Assembly (NCBI RefSeq): GCF_021343995.1
Contig: NZ_JAJTTE010000012.1
Location: forward strand, 83,500 to 147,499
Origin: Pseudonocardia terrae
Lineage (GTDB): Bacteria; Actinomycetota; Actinomycetes; Mycobacteriales; Pseudonocardiaceae
Reading direction: 5' to 3'
DNA: 64,000 nt
Below, one piece after another: positions 16,823 through 25,879 of this stretch (its first letter is position 1; each line of letters starts with the position of its first letter). A model generated the notes under the pieces. The model was not told where the DNA came from, searched no databases, and saw only the letters and a list, made by a program, of their open reading frames with translations. A program made the position numbers and the translations under genes.

Positions 16823-19800
16823 GTGGCGGAACGTACCCGGACCTCGCTCGCCCGCCTCGGCCTGACCGAGCCGTGGGCGGAGCAGACCCTGGCCGAGCTC
16901 GGCTGGTGGGTCGAGGACCGGCCCGTGGCGGGCGCCGAGCCGATCATGTGGGCGCTGGCCCGCTCGCCCGATCCCGATCTCGCGCTGCGGCAGGTCGAGC
17001 GCTTCGCGAAGGCCGCCGGGGACTGGCGGGCCGTCGACGCGGAGCTGCGCACCGACCTGGGGCTGCGCGGCCGGATGCTCGCCCTGCTGGGGGCCTCCAC
17101 GGCGCTGGGCGACCACCTGGTCACACACCCCGACCGCTGGCGGCTGCTCGCCGACGGCCCGGAGCGGCACGACCCGCCGCCGGACCTCGCCCGCCGCGCC
17201 GCCAACCTCCTCCGCGCCGTCGGCGCCGATCCCGACGCGCCGGCGTCGGGCGGTCCGGGCGGGGCCCGCGCCCAGATGACCGGGGCGGCCGCGATCACCG
17301 CGCTGCGCACGGCGTACCGCGACGAGCTGCTCGGGCTCGCCGGGGCCGACCTCGCCGCCGTCGGGGAGACGTCCCTGCCGGTGATGGAGGTCGACGAGGT
17401 CGCCGCGCAGCTCGCCGACCTGGCCGCGGCCGCGATCCGGGCGGCGCTGGCCGTCGCGCTGGAGGAGGTGGACCCGCCCGACGACGTCCGGCTCGCGGTG
17501 ATCGGCATGGGCAAGTGCGGCGGGCACGAGCTCAACTACGTCAGCGACGTCGACGTGATCTTCGTGGCCGAGGGCGACACGCAGGCCGCCTCCCGGCTCG
17601 CGAGCCGGGTGATGCGGATTGCGGGGGAGGCCTGCTTCCAGGTCGACGCCAACCTGCGGCCGGAGGGCCGGCAGGGCGCGCTGGTCCGCACGCTCGACGG
17701 GCACGTCAGCTACTACAAGCGCTGGGCCAAGACCTGGGAGTTCCAGGCGCTGCTCAAGGCGCGGCCGATCGCCGGCGACGAGGAGCTGGGCGCCGCCTAC
17801 ACCGAGGCCGTCGCGCCGATGGTGTGGAACGCGGCCAGCCGGGACGACTTCGTGCAGGACGTGCAGGCGATGCGCCGCCGCGTCGAGGAGCACGTCCGCC
17901 CGGAGCACGCCGACCGGGAGCTCAAGCTGGGCCGCGGCGGGCTGCGCGACGTCGAGTTCGCGGTGCAGCTGCTGCAGCTCGTGCACGGCCGCACGGACGA
18001 GTCGCTGCGCTCGCCGTCGACGTTGGAGGCGCTGGCCGCGCTCGCCGAGGGCGGGTACGTCGGGCGCGACGACGGCGCCAACCTCGCCGCCTCCTACCGC
18101 TTCCTGCGGCTGCTGGAGCACCGGCTGCAGCTGCAGCGGATGCGCCGCACCCACCTGCTCCCGGCGAAGGACGACACGGACGGGCTGCGCTGGCTCGCCC
18201 GCGCCGCGCGGCTGCGCCCGGACGGCCGGCACGACGTCGTCGGGGTGCTGCTCACGGAGTGGTCGCGCAACGCCCGGCGGGTCCGGCGGCTGCACGAGAA
18301 GCTGTTCTACCGGCCGCTGCTGCAGTCGGTGTCGCGGCTGTCGCCGGAGGAGTCCCGGCTCTCGGAGAAGGCCGCGGCGGCCCGGCTCAAGGCGCTGGGC
18401 TGGGCCTCGCCGGAGGGCGCGCTCGGGCACCTGCGGGCCCTGACCGGCGGGGTGTCCCGCGCGGCGTCGATCCAGCAGACGCTGCTGCCGGTGCTGCTGG
18501 AGGAGCTCGCCGCCACACCCGATCCGGACCGCGGCCTGCTGGCCTACCGGCAGGTGTCGGAGGCGTTGGCCACCACGCCCTGGTACCTGCGGCTGCTGCG
18601 GGACGAGGGGTTGGTCGCCGAGCGGCTGATGCGCCTGCTGGGCACGTCCGCGCTGGTCCCGGACCTGCTGGTGCGCGCCCCGGAGATCCTGCGCGTGCTG
18701 GCCGCGCCCAACCCCGGCCAACCCGACGAGCTGAAGCGCGACCCGGCCGTCGTCGGGCAGTGGCTCCTGGCCGCCGTCGCCCGGCAGCACGACCTCACCT
18801 CCGCGGTCGCCTCGGCGCGCTCGATGCGCCGGCACGAGATGCTGCGGGTGGCCTGCGCCGACCTGCTCGGCGCGCTCACCGTCGCCGAGGTGTGCGAGGC
18901 GCTGTCCACGGTGTGGGTCGCGGTGCTGCGCGCGACGCTCGACGCCACGGTCAAGGAGATCTCCGCGGGCGAGCCGCCGAAGGCCCGGATCGCGGTGATC
19001 GGGATGGGCCGGCTCGGCGGCGCCGAGCTCGCCTACTCCTCCGACGCGGACGTGCTGTTCGTGTGCGAGCCGGCCGACGAGTCGATCACGGACGCGCAGG
19101 CGGTCAAGTTCGCGACGACCGTCGTCGAGGCCGTGCGGCGGCAGCTCGGTGCGCCCAGCCCGGACCCGGCGCTGCAGGTCGACGCGGACCTGCGGCCCGA
19201 GGGGCGTTCCGGCCCGCTGGTGCGGACCCTGCACTCCTACCGCGAGTACTACGCCCGCTGGGCGGAGGTCTGGGAGGCACAGGCGCTGCTGCGGGCCCGG
19301 CCGGTCGCCGGCGACCCGGAGCTGGGCCGGCGGTTCATGGAGCTGATCGAGCCGATCCGGTACCCCGCGGACGGGCTGACGACGGCCCAGGTGACCGAGA
19401 TCCGGCGGATCAAGGCCCGGGTCGACGACGAGCGCCTGCCGCGCGGGGCGGACCGCTCCACCCACACCAAGCTCGGCCACGGCGGGCTCGCCGACGTCGA
19501 GTGGACCGTGCAGCTGCTGCAGCTGCAGCACGCCGGGGACATCCCGGAGCTGCGCACCACGTCGACGCTCGAGGGACTGCGCGAGGCGGCCGAGGCGGGC
19601 CTGATCGCGGCGGAGGACGCCGCGGAGCTGCGGGCCGGCTGGGAGACCGCGACCCGGGCCCGCAACGCGATCATGCTGGTCAAGGGCAAGCCGGGGGACC
19701 AGCTGCCGCGCTCGGGCCGGGAGCTGGCGGCCGTCGCCGCCGCGCTCGGCTACCCGGCCGACGGCGATCCCGGCCGGTTCCTCGACGACTACCGCCGCAC

Positions 19801-19855
19801 CACCCGCCGCGCCCGCACCGTGGTGGAGCGGGTCTTCTACGGCTGGGACTCCTGA
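16823..19855 (+). CDS. glnE: Bifunctional glutamine synthetase adenylyltransferase / adenylyl-removing enzyme
   Basis: 1010 aa. Adds AMP to and removes it from the conserved Tyr of GlnA1 according to nitrogen state. Two nucleotidyltransferase domains are visible: the adenylyl-removing one with GKCGGHELNYVSDVDVIF (about residue 230) and the adenylyl-transferring one with GMGRLGGAELAYSSDADVLF (about 725), each followed by a helical domain (LGRGGLRDVEFAVQLLQL; LGHGGLADVEWTVQLLQL). Length is close to mycobacterial GlnE (994). Start GTG 16823 is chosen by domain start; CAGGAT 8 nt upstream may be a -10 box. The target GlnA1 is at 27965-29386, separated by inserted genes. Confidence 0.95.
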   Translation: MAERTRTSLARLGLTEPWAEQTLAELGWWVEDRPVAGAEPIMWALARSPDPDLALRQVERFAKAAGDWRAVDAELRTDLGLRGRMLALLGASTALGDHLVTHPDRWRLLADGPERHDPPPDLARRAANLLRAVGADPDAPASGGPGGARAQMTGAAAITALRTAYRDELLGLAGADLAAVGETSLPVMEVDEVAAQLADLAAAAIRAALAVALEEVDPPDDVRLAVIGMGKCGGHELNYVSDVDVIFVAEGDTQAASRLASRVMRIAGEACFQVDANLRPEGRQGALVRTLDGHVSYYKRWAKTWEFQALLKARPIAGDEELGAAYTEAVAPMVWNAASRDDFVQDVQAMRRRVEEHVRPEHADRELKLGRGGLRDVEFAVQLLQLVHGRTDESLRSPSTLEALAALAEGGYVGRDDGANLAASYRFLRLLEHRLQLQRMRRTHLLPAKDDTDGLRWLARAARLRPDGRHDVVGVLLTEWSRNARRVRRLHEKLFYRPLLQSVSRLSPEESRLSEKAAAARLKALGWASPEGALGHLRALTGGVSRAASIQQTLLPVLLEELAATPDPDRGLLAYRQVSEALATTPWYLRLLRDEGLVAERLMRLLGTSALVPDLLVRAPEILRVLAAPNPGQPDELKRDPAVVGQWLLAAVARQHDLTSAVASARSMRRHEMLRVACADLLGALTVAEVCEALSTVWVAVLRATLDATVKEISAGEPPKARIAVIGMGRLGGAELAYSSDADVLFVCEPADESITDAQAVKFATTVVEAVRRQLGAPSPDPALQVDADLRPEGRSGPLVRTLHSYREYYARWAEVWEAQALLRARPVAGDPELGRRFMELIEPIRYPADGLTTAQVTEIRRIKARVDDERLPRGADRSTHTKLGHGGLADVEWTVQLLQLQHAGDIPELRTTSTLEGLREAAEAGLIAAEDAAELRAGWETATRARNAIMLVKGKPGDQLPRSGRELAAVAAALGYPADGDPGRFLDDYRRTTRRARTVVERVFYGWDS

Positions 19856-19866
19856 CTGACCCACCC

Positions 19867-19941
19867 GCGAGTCGGGCTGTGGGCTTCCGCGAGTCGCGCT
19901 GTGGGCTTCCGCGAGTCGCGCTGTGGGCTCCCGCGAGTCGC
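19867..19941. repeat. 22-bp tandem repeat with core GCGAGTCG, 3 copies plus part
   Basis: Units start at 19867, 19889, 19911 and (partial) 19933. Each begins GCGAGTCGSG and continues ctgtgggctycc. The array fills the gap between convergent glnE and the DUF5685-type gene. The same core recurs at 45380-45423 with the same 22-bp period and in the hairpin at 56838. Confidence 0.9.
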
Positions 19942-19966
19942 GAGTTCTGGCGGCGCGGGTCGGGGC

Positions 19967-21085
19967 TCAGCAGTCGCAGTCGCAGCAGTCGCAGTCCGAG
20001 CAGCAGTCGCAGCAGTCGCAGCTCGCCTCGGAGCAGTCGCAGCAGTTCGCGCACGTGTCGCCGCGGCAGAAGCCCTCGCGCGCCTCGCGGGTCCACGGGT
20101 CCTCGAAGGTGTCCGCACAGCACATCTGGCAGCTGCAGAACAGCCCGACGGCCACGGCGCACCCCGCGAGTGCCCCACGTGGCGGGCGCGGGCCGGGTCG
20201 TGAAGGGACGTCCTCACCGGGCTTCCGCTCGGCATGGACGGTGGCATCGGAGAACGCGTGCCCGATCGACCGCTCGAGCTCGTGCACCAGCAGCCGATGC
20301 GCCAACCGCCGGTCCGTCCAGCGCACCTCGTCGAGGGCGAGCCGGATCCCGAGGGCGGCGTCGTCGGCCAGGGCGCGCGCCGCCGCGAGGTCGGTGCCGG
20401 TCGCGAGCAGCGGGTTCCACGCTCCGGCGGCGACGTCGGCGGGGAAGTCCTCGACGGCGTCGAGCAAGTGGGCGAGCCGGCCGAACAGCCGCCCGGCCTC
20501 GGCGAGCGGTGCCGCATTGTCCGGCCGCCCGGCGAGGACGGCGGTGTGCCCGAAGGCGGCCGCGGTGGCCGTCTCGGTCGGCTCGGTCACGGTGAGCAGG
20601 GGCGAGCCGGCGCGCTCCAGCGCCGGCTGGCGGGCGACGGCGTCGAGCAGCACTCCCGGGTCCAGGCCCAGCCCGGCCGCCCCCCTCGACGCCCGCCCGG
20701 CCCACCCGGCCGCCAGCCGCCGGGCCGCGGCGGCGACCGGGCGCCGGGCGAACGCGCCGTCCCGGTCGGCGACGTGGTCGGCCAGGGTCGCCGACGCCAG
20801 CACCAGGCTCACCGCGGCGGCGAGCCGGGCGCCGTCGCCGGTCGCGACCCGTGCGGTCCGCATGCCGCGCAACGGGCACGGCCCGGCGGTGCGACGGCCC
20901 GGGGCGCCGGGGGACTGGGCGTCGAGCAGGACGGAGATGAGCAGCCCGTCGTAGTTGGTGGCGATCCGCGCGGCCTGGCCGTGCTCGTCGCGCAGCGCGT
21001 AGCAGAGCCCGCACAGGTGGCCGATCCACTCGGCGCGCAGGGCAGGGGCCAGGGTGTGCCGGCAGGGCCGGACCATGCCGAACAC
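19967..21085 (-). CDS. DUF5685-type protein with an extreme Cys/Asp-rich tail
   Basis: 372 aa. The N-terminus MFGMVRPCRHTL and CGLCYALRDEHGQAARIATNYDGL match, from memory, DUF5685 actinobacterial proteins of unknown function. The middle is helical and Ala-rich. The last 36 residues hold 15 Cys, mostly as CDCC and DCC runs, and FCSCQMCC lies just before, so the tail probably binds metal or a cluster. Start GTG 21085 is leaderless: TACGAT (21093-21098) is 7 nt upstream. ATG 21076, three codons in, is the alternative. First gene of an insertion between glnE and glnA1. Confidence 0.75.
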   Translation of the reverse strand: MFGMVRPCRHTLAPALRAEWIGHLCGLCYALRDEHGQAARIATNYDGLLISVLLDAQSPGAPGRRTAGPCPLRGMRTARVATGDGARLAAAVSLVLASATLADHVADRDGAFARRPVAAAARRLAAGWAGRASRGAAGLGLDPGVLLDAVARQPALERAGSPLLTVTEPTETATAAAFGHTAVLAGRPDNAAPLAEAGRLFGRLAHLLDAVEDFPADVAAGAWNPLLATGTDLAAARALADDAALGIRLALDEVRWTDRRLAHRLLVHELERSIGHAFSDATVHAERKPGEDVPSRPGPRPPRGALAGCAVAVGLFCSCQMCCADTFEDPWTREAREGFCRGDTCANCCDCSEASCDCCDCCSDCDCCDCDC

Positions 21086-21203
21086 GCGGCGGATCGTAGC
21101 GGGGAGCCCGGCGGCCCGGTGCGTGTCGGCCTTCCCCGCCCCGCGCGTCCTCAGTAGCCTCGGGCCGGTCGACAGGGCGGTGCCCGGGACGAAGGGACGA
21201 CCG

Positions 21204-22121
21204 ATGGCGAACCCGCTGGCCTCCCTGCGGCAGGCGAAGCTCCGGACGGACAAGCTCGAGAACGTCCGGGTGCCGCCGAACACGGAGCGCACGGTGTTCG
21301 CGCGGACCGGCCCGGGGGTCGTCGTCTCCCTCTGGATGGCGCTGGGCGGGGGCAACGCCCCGGCCCTGGACGCGCGCCTGCGGGTCTTCTACGACGACGC
21401 GCCGACGCCCGCGATCGACATCGACATGGGCACGCTGCTGGCGACGCACTGGGGCGCCGGCAGCGCGAACACCAGCCATTCCTGCACGCACCTGCACGTC
21501 GAGATCGACAGTGCGAGCTACCAGACCGCGTTCCTGTCGACCTACCCCCTGCCCTTCGGCAGCTCGATCAGGATCGCCTACCTCAACATCGACGCCGGGC
21601 AGACCGCGAGCATCTACTCGATGGCGACCTACAGCCTGACCTCGACCGACGAGGCGGACGGTCGCCGGCTGCGCTGCCAGGGGGTGCGGTACGTCGACCA
21701 GAAGGTCACCCGCACGGCCGGCGCCACGACCACGCTCGCGCAGATCACGGGCGGCCCCGGGTCGATCGTCCACCACTCCTACGTCGGGGGAGTCGGGGCC
21801 ACGAACCTGTCCTGGCTGGAGCGCAACTTCTCGGTCGCCGTCGACGGCGAGCCGACCGCGCAGATCGAGGCGACGGGGACCGAGGACTGGTTCGACAGCG
21901 GGTGGTACTTCCACGGTCGCCGCGACTACGGCACCAGCGTCCACAGCTACGTCGGCACGGACCGGCCGGCGGGCAACGTGAACGTGGTGGGCATGGCGAC
22001 CGACCTGTGGTCGAAGTGGGGCGGGATCCCCTTCACGAGCTCCGCCGTGGTCAGGTCCCTGCCCGAGCCCGCCTGCACCACCGGCGACACCCTCTCCTGG
22101 TGCCTCCTCTACTACCAGTGA
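21204..22121 (+). CDS. DUF2961 / GH172-like protein, no signal peptide
   Basis: 305 aa. The fold signature is clear: VRVPPNTERTVFARTGPGVVVSLWMAL, LRVFYDDAPTPAIDIDMGTL and the acidic motif EATGTEDWFDSGWYF, which in GH172 enzymes carries active-site Glu/Asp. Characterised members cleave fructo- or arabinofuranosides. This one is shorter than usual and has no signal sequence, so it may be cytosolic or exported by another route. ATG 21204 has GAAGGGA upstream; TAGCCT about 45 nt earlier is a possible -10. Alternatives: a sugar hydrolase, or a phage-tail-derived depolymerase. Confidence 0.65.
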   Translation: MANPLASLRQAKLRTDKLENVRVPPNTERTVFARTGPGVVVSLWMALGGGNAPALDARLRVFYDDAPTPAIDIDMGTLLATHWGAGSANTSHSCTHLHVEIDSASYQTAFLSTYPLPFGSSIRIAYLNIDAGQTASIYSMATYSLTSTDEADGRRLRCQGVRYVDQKVTRTAGATTTLAQITGGPGSIVHHSYVGGVGATNLSWLERNFSVAVDGEPTAQIEATGTEDWFDSGWYFHGRRDYGTSVHSYVGTDRPAGNVNVVGMATDLWSKWGGIPFTSSAVVRSLPEPACTTGDTLSWCLLYYQ

Positions 22122-22175
22122 GGGGCCCTGCGAAATCCGTGGCGGCGCACGGACCGCCGTCCTACGGTCACCGGC

Positions 22176-22805
22176 ATGCCCTCCACCGGCGCGATCCTCG
22201 CCTTCCTGGCCGCGTCGCTGGTGCTGGTGGTGATCCCCGGCCCGAGCGTGTTGTTCATCGTGGGCCGCGCCCTCGCGCACGGCCGCCGCGCCGCGCTGAC
22301 CAGCGTCGCGGGGAACACGACGGGCGTCGCCGTGCTGGTGGTGGTCGTCGCGCTGGGGCTGGGGGCCGTGGCGGCCGCGTCGGCCGAGGTGTTCACGGTG
22401 ATCAAGCTCGCGGGTGCCGCCTACCTCGTCTGGCTGGGCGTGCACACCATCCGGCGGCGGGGCGACCTCGTGGCGGCGCTCGCCGCGCCCCGCACCGACC
22501 GGCGCCTGTACCTGCAGGGCGTGCTCGTCGGCGTGACGAACCCGAAGGCGCTGGTGTTCTTCGCGGCCGTGCTGCCGGGGTTCCTCGGCCCGCAGACGCC
22601 GAACCCGTCGGTGCAGCTGCTGGTCTTCGGCCTGCTCTTCTGCCTGACGGCGGCGGTGCTGGACTCGGCCTGGGGCCTCGCCGCGGGCACGGCGCGGGAC
22701 TGGTTCGCGACGAGCCCGGCCCGCCTGCGCCGGATGGGCGGCGCGGGTGGGCTGGTGCTCGTCGGGATGGGGGTCGGGCTGGCCCTCACCGGCCGGCACG
22801 ACTGA
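22176..22805 (+). CDS. LysE/RhtB family exporter
   Basis: 209 aa, about six membrane helices. The family start is clear (VIPGPSVLFIVGRALAHGRRAALTSVAGNTTG) and GVTNPKALVFFAAVLPGFL follows. Members export amino acids or similar small solutes; the substrate is not readable from sequence. ATG 22176 is leaderless with TACGGT (22163-22168) 7 nt upstream. Confidence 0.88.
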   Translation: MPSTGAILAFLAASLVLVVIPGPSVLFIVGRALAHGRRAALTSVAGNTTGVAVLVVVVALGLGAVAAASAEVFTVIKLAGAAYLVWLGVHTIRRRGDLVAALAAPRTDRRLYLQGVLVGVTNPKALVFFAAVLPGFLGPQTPNPSVQLLVFGLLFCLTAAVLDSAWGLAAGTARDWFATSPARLRRMGGAGGLVLVGMGVGLALTGRHD

Positions 22806-22885
22806 TCACAGGACCTTGCCCCCTTCTCCCCGGGAGCAGGACCTCTTAGGCTGTGTGCGGGTCGGGGATGACCCCGGGAGTTCGC

Positions 22886-24136
22886 ATGCCTGCTCGTCGG
22901 ATCGGCGTAGTCGCCGCCCTGCTCCTGCTGGTCGTCGCCGGGTGCGCGAGCGCGCCTTCGGAGACCGCCCAGCAGCTCGAACCGCCCGCCGTGCCGACCG
23001 GCGGCATCGCCCCGACCACGAAGTTCACGCCGCTGTCGGCCACCACGGTGACCACCCCCGCGCCCGTCCTGGGGACGGACGGCAAGACCCACGTGACGTA
23101 CGAGCTGCTGCTCACCAACGCCACGCCCGCGCCGTTCACCATGGGCAAGGTCGACGTCCTGGCGGACCAGGAGGTCGTGCTCTCCCTGAGCGGACCCGAG
23201 CTGGCGGCCCAGTCCAACCTGCTCGCCGCCCAGACCGGGGACGAGGGCGTCGGCGATCCCACCGGGTCCGCGGCATCGATCCCCGGAGGCGGCACCGCGA
23301 TCGTCTGGCTGGACGTCCTGTTCGACGGGCCCGGAGCGACTTCGGTGCCGACCGCCTTGACCCACCGGGTCAGCGGCTCGATCGGCGGCGGGCCCACCAC
23401 GGAGGTGGACACGGGGTCGGTGCCGGTGAGCTCCGCCGCGGCTCCCGTGTTGGGCCCGCCGCTGCAGGGCGGCCCCTGGTACGCCAGCGACGGCTGCTGC
23501 GTCGACGACACCCACCACCGCCGCGGGCTCGCCCCGACCAACGGACAGCTGCTGGTCCCGCAGCGCTACGCCATCGACTGGTACCTGCTCGACGACCAGC
23601 ACCGCGCCTGGGTGGACGACCCCTCGAAGATCACGAACTTCCTCGCCTACGACAAGCCCGCGATCGCGGTCGCGGACGGCGTCGTCGTCGACGCCACGGA
23701 CGGGTTCGCCGACACCACGTCCCTGCCGCAGCCGCCGCCGATCCCGCCGATCGTCGAGACCGTCGGCAACCACGTCACGCTGATGATCGCGCCCGGGGTG
23801 TACGTGATGTACGCCCACTTCACGAAGGACTCGGTCGCGGTGAAGACCGGCCAGCAGGTGAAGAAGGGGGACGTGCTGGGCCACATCGGCAGCTCCGGCA
23901 ACTCGACGGCCCCGCACCTGCACTTCCAGGTCAACACCCAACCGACGTTCTTCCCGACGGACAGCACGCCGTTCGCCTTCGACTGCATGCGGGTGGACGG
24001 CCAGGTCACCGAGCGGATCTGGGACGACGTGCTGGCCGAGCAGCCCACCCCGGAGCTGCCGTACACGCCGTCGACGGACACGGGCGAGCGGCGGGGTCAG
24101 ATGCCGCTCGACCGCAACGTCGTCACCTTCTGCTGA
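22886..24136 (+). CDS. M23-family peptidase lipoprotein
   Basis: 416 aa. Signal peptide ending LLVVAGC with lipid Cys 20. An extended N-terminal beta-rich region precedes a LytM/M23 fold of the type with QRYAIDWYLLDD, GNHVTLMI, YVMYAHF and the metal-binding HLHF. The classic HxGxD first ligand is not present as such; HH in DDTHHRRGL could replace it, so peptidase activity is likely but not certain. A cell-wall role is expected. ATG 22886 has GGGAG upstream; TAGGCT about 35 nt earlier may be the -10 box. Its last 14 bases overlap the end of the convergent MerR gene. Confidence 0.82.
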   Translation: MPARRIGVVAALLLLVVAGCASAPSETAQQLEPPAVPTGGIAPTTKFTPLSATTVTTPAPVLGTDGKTHVTYELLLTNATPAPFTMGKVDVLADQEVVLSLSGPELAAQSNLLAAQTGDEGVGDPTGSAASIPGGGTAIVWLDVLFDGPGATSVPTALTHRVSGSIGGGPTTEVDTGSVPVSSAAAPVLGPPLQGGPWYASDGCCVDDTHHRRGLAPTNGQLLVPQRYAIDWYLLDDQHRAWVDDPSKITNFLAYDKPAIAVADGVVVDATDGFADTTSLPQPPPIPPIVETVGNHVTLMIAPGVYVMYAHFTKDSVAVKTGQQVKKGDVLGHIGSSGNSTAPHLHFQVNTQPTFFPTDSTPFAFDCMRVDGQVTERIWDDVLAEQPTPELPYTPSTDTGERRGQMPLDRNVVTFC

Positions 24137-25043
24137 GCAGGGCCGCGGCGAACCACTCGAAGGCGGGGACGGTCGGCGGGCGCTCCGGCCAGCCGTTGAG
24201 CCGCCCGAGCAGGGTCCAGTACCGCTCGACGCGCCGGTCGGCGAAGGTGTCGACCGTGGCCGCCAGGGCGGCCCGGTCGGCGGTCTCGTCGACGCCGATC
24301 CGCTCCAGCACCGCGGCCGCCTCCGGGGACGCCGGATCGACGCCCTCGCGCCGCGCGGCACCGGCGTGCTCCAGGACCTGCGCGGGGTCGTAGGGCGGCG
24401 GCGCGGTGGTCTCCGACCCCGCGACGGCCATCTCCCGGACCCGGGCCCGGAAGTCCGGATCGGCGACGAGGTCGGCCAGCTCGACCCATGCCTCCACCTG
24501 CTCCGTCGTCGGCTCGTCCGGCAGCTCGGCCGGCATCGAGCGCATCGCGGAGGCGATGCCGGCGCCGGGCGCGTCCGGGTCGGTCCCGGCGAAGGCCTCC
24601 GCCACGAACTCGTCGATCATCCGCTGCCGCTCCTCGGCGGACAGCCTGGCCAGGTCGTTCATCAGTCTCAGCTCCCTCGGTGCGGGATCCCTGCCGTCGC
24701 GGGCGAGCAGCGTGCACACGGCACGCTGCACCCGCAGGGCGCGGATCCGTTCGTCGATGGCGCGCACGTGCGCGGCCGCCACCTCGCCGACGCGACGGCG
24801 ACGCAGCAGCACCTCCCGCACGTCGTCCAGCCCCATCCCGAGCTCCCGCAGGGTGCGGACGAGATCGAGCCGGGCCACGGCGGCCGCGTCGTACCGCCGG
24901 TAGCCGGCGGCGGTCCGGTCGGTCTCGGGCAGCAGGCCCTCGTCCGACCAGAAGCGGATGGTGCGGACGGGCACCCCCGAGCGCCGGGCGAGCTGCCCGA
25001 TCGTCATCAGGGTGCGGTCCGTCCGGTCGTACGTCGCGGTCAC
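24123..25043 (-). CDS. MerR family transcriptional regulator
   Basis: 306 aa. The N-terminal winged helix is standard: MTIGQLARRSGVPVRTIRFWSDEGLLPETDRTAAGYRRYDAAAVARLDLVRTLRELGMGL, followed by a dimerisation helix. The C-terminal about 190 residues are a helical effector region without recognised ligand site; there is no Cys cluster typical of metal sensors. Start GTG 25043 is supported by a MerR-type promoter with a 19-bp spacer ending 7 nt before it. The gene probably controls itself and perhaps the divergent M50 protease gene at 25131. Confidence 0.88.
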   Translation of the reverse strand: MTATYDRTDRTLMTIGQLARRSGVPVRTIRFWSDEGLLPETDRTAAGYRRYDAAAVARLDLVRTLRELGMGLDDVREVLLRRRRVGEVAAAHVRAIDERIRALRVQRAVCTLLARDGRDPAPRELRLMNDLARLSAEERQRMIDEFVAEAFAGTDPDAPGAGIASAMRSMPAELPDEPTTEQVEAWVELADLVADPDFRARVREMAVAGSETTAPPPYDPAQVLEHAGAARREGVDPASPEAAAVLERIGVDETADRAALAATVDTFADRRVERYWTLLGRLNGWPERPPTVPAFEWFAAALLSRR

Positions 25044-25081
25044 GGGATCCACCTTCGAGGTTCCAGCGGCTGGAGGGTCAA
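25044..25081 (-). promoter_or_regulatory. MerR-type promoter and operator
   Basis: On the minus strand TTGACC (25076-25081), a 19-bp spacer and GAAGGT (25051-25056), then 7 nt to the GTG. The spacer holds a perfect dyad TCCAGC-C-GCTGGA (25062-25074). The over-long spacer with central dyad is the hallmark of MerR-controlled promoters. Confidence 0.6.
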
Positions 25082-25130
25082 GATATTCGGTACTCAGCCC
25101 GCACACAGGCAGCGCTGCGACACTCGGCGG

Positions 25131-25838
25131 GTGCTGCCAACCGAGGTCCAGGGCGTGGTCGACGCGATCGTCAACGGCCTCACCGCACGCCCCGCCGAGC
25201 TCGCCGCGGCGGGCGCCGCGCTGCTCGTGGTGCTGTGGACGGTGTCCTGGCGGCTCACGCGGACGGTCGTGACGATCGCGCACGAGGGCGGGCACGCCCT
25301 CGTCGCCGTGCTGGTCGGGCGCGGGCTCACCGGCATCCGGCTGCACTCGGACACCTCCGGTGTCACGCACTCGACGGGTGCGGGTCGCGGACCGGGCGTG
25401 GTGCTGATGTTCCTCGCGGGCTACGTGTTCCCGCCGCTGCTCGGGCTGGGCGGGGCCGCGCTCGTCGCGAACGGGTACACGAGCGCGCTGCTGTGGCTCG
25501 GGGTGGCGCTGCTGGTCGCGACCCTGGTCTACGTCCGCAACCTCTACGGGGCGTTCGCCGTGCTGGTGACGGGTGCCGTACTGGGCGTGGTCGCGACGTG
25601 GGCGCCGCCGGACTGGCGCGCCGGGTTCGCGGCCGCGCTCTGCTGGTTCCTGCTGTTCGGAGGCCTGCGTGCGGTGCGCGAGCTGCAGCGCAGCCGCCGC
25701 CGGCGCCGCACCACGACCTCCGACGCCGACCAGCTCGCCGCGATCACGGGCGTGCCGGGCGGAATGTGGGCGGGGGTGTTCGGCTTGATCGGGCTGGGGG
25801 CCACACTGGCCGCCGCCGTGATCGTCTTCATGCCCTGA
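25131..25838 (+). CDS. M50-family membrane metallopeptidase
   Basis: 235 aa, several membrane helices. The zinc motif HEGGH (HExxH) lies in VVTIAHEGGHALVAVLVGRG, the layout of the M50B group. These are intramembrane or membrane-associated proteases; the target is unknown. The GTG at 25131 is the first start after the divergent MerR promoter; GACACT 6 nt upstream is a weak -10. The C-terminus after RSRRRRRTTTSDADQLAAITGVPGGMW ends in one more helix. Confidence 0.78.
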   Translation: MLPTEVQGVVDAIVNGLTARPAELAAAGAALLVVLWTVSWRLTRTVVTIAHEGGHALVAVLVGRGLTGIRLHSDTSGVTHSTGAGRGPGVVLMFLAGYVFPPLLGLGGAALVANGYTSALLWLGVALLVATLVYVRNLYGAFAVLVTGAVLGVVATWAPPDWRAGFAAALCWFLLFGGLRAVRELQRSRRRRRTTTSDADQLAAITGVPGGMWAGVFGLIGLGATLAAAVIVFMP

Positions 25839-25879
25839 TCACGTTCATGCGCTGAGCGTGATCGACCGAGAGGAACGCC

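Noticed and set aside
16873..20595. 1240-aa open frame on the plus strand
   Set aside because: It runs in another frame through glnE and then through the repeat array into the antisense of the DUF5685-type gene; Arg/Ala/Gly-rich with no domain.
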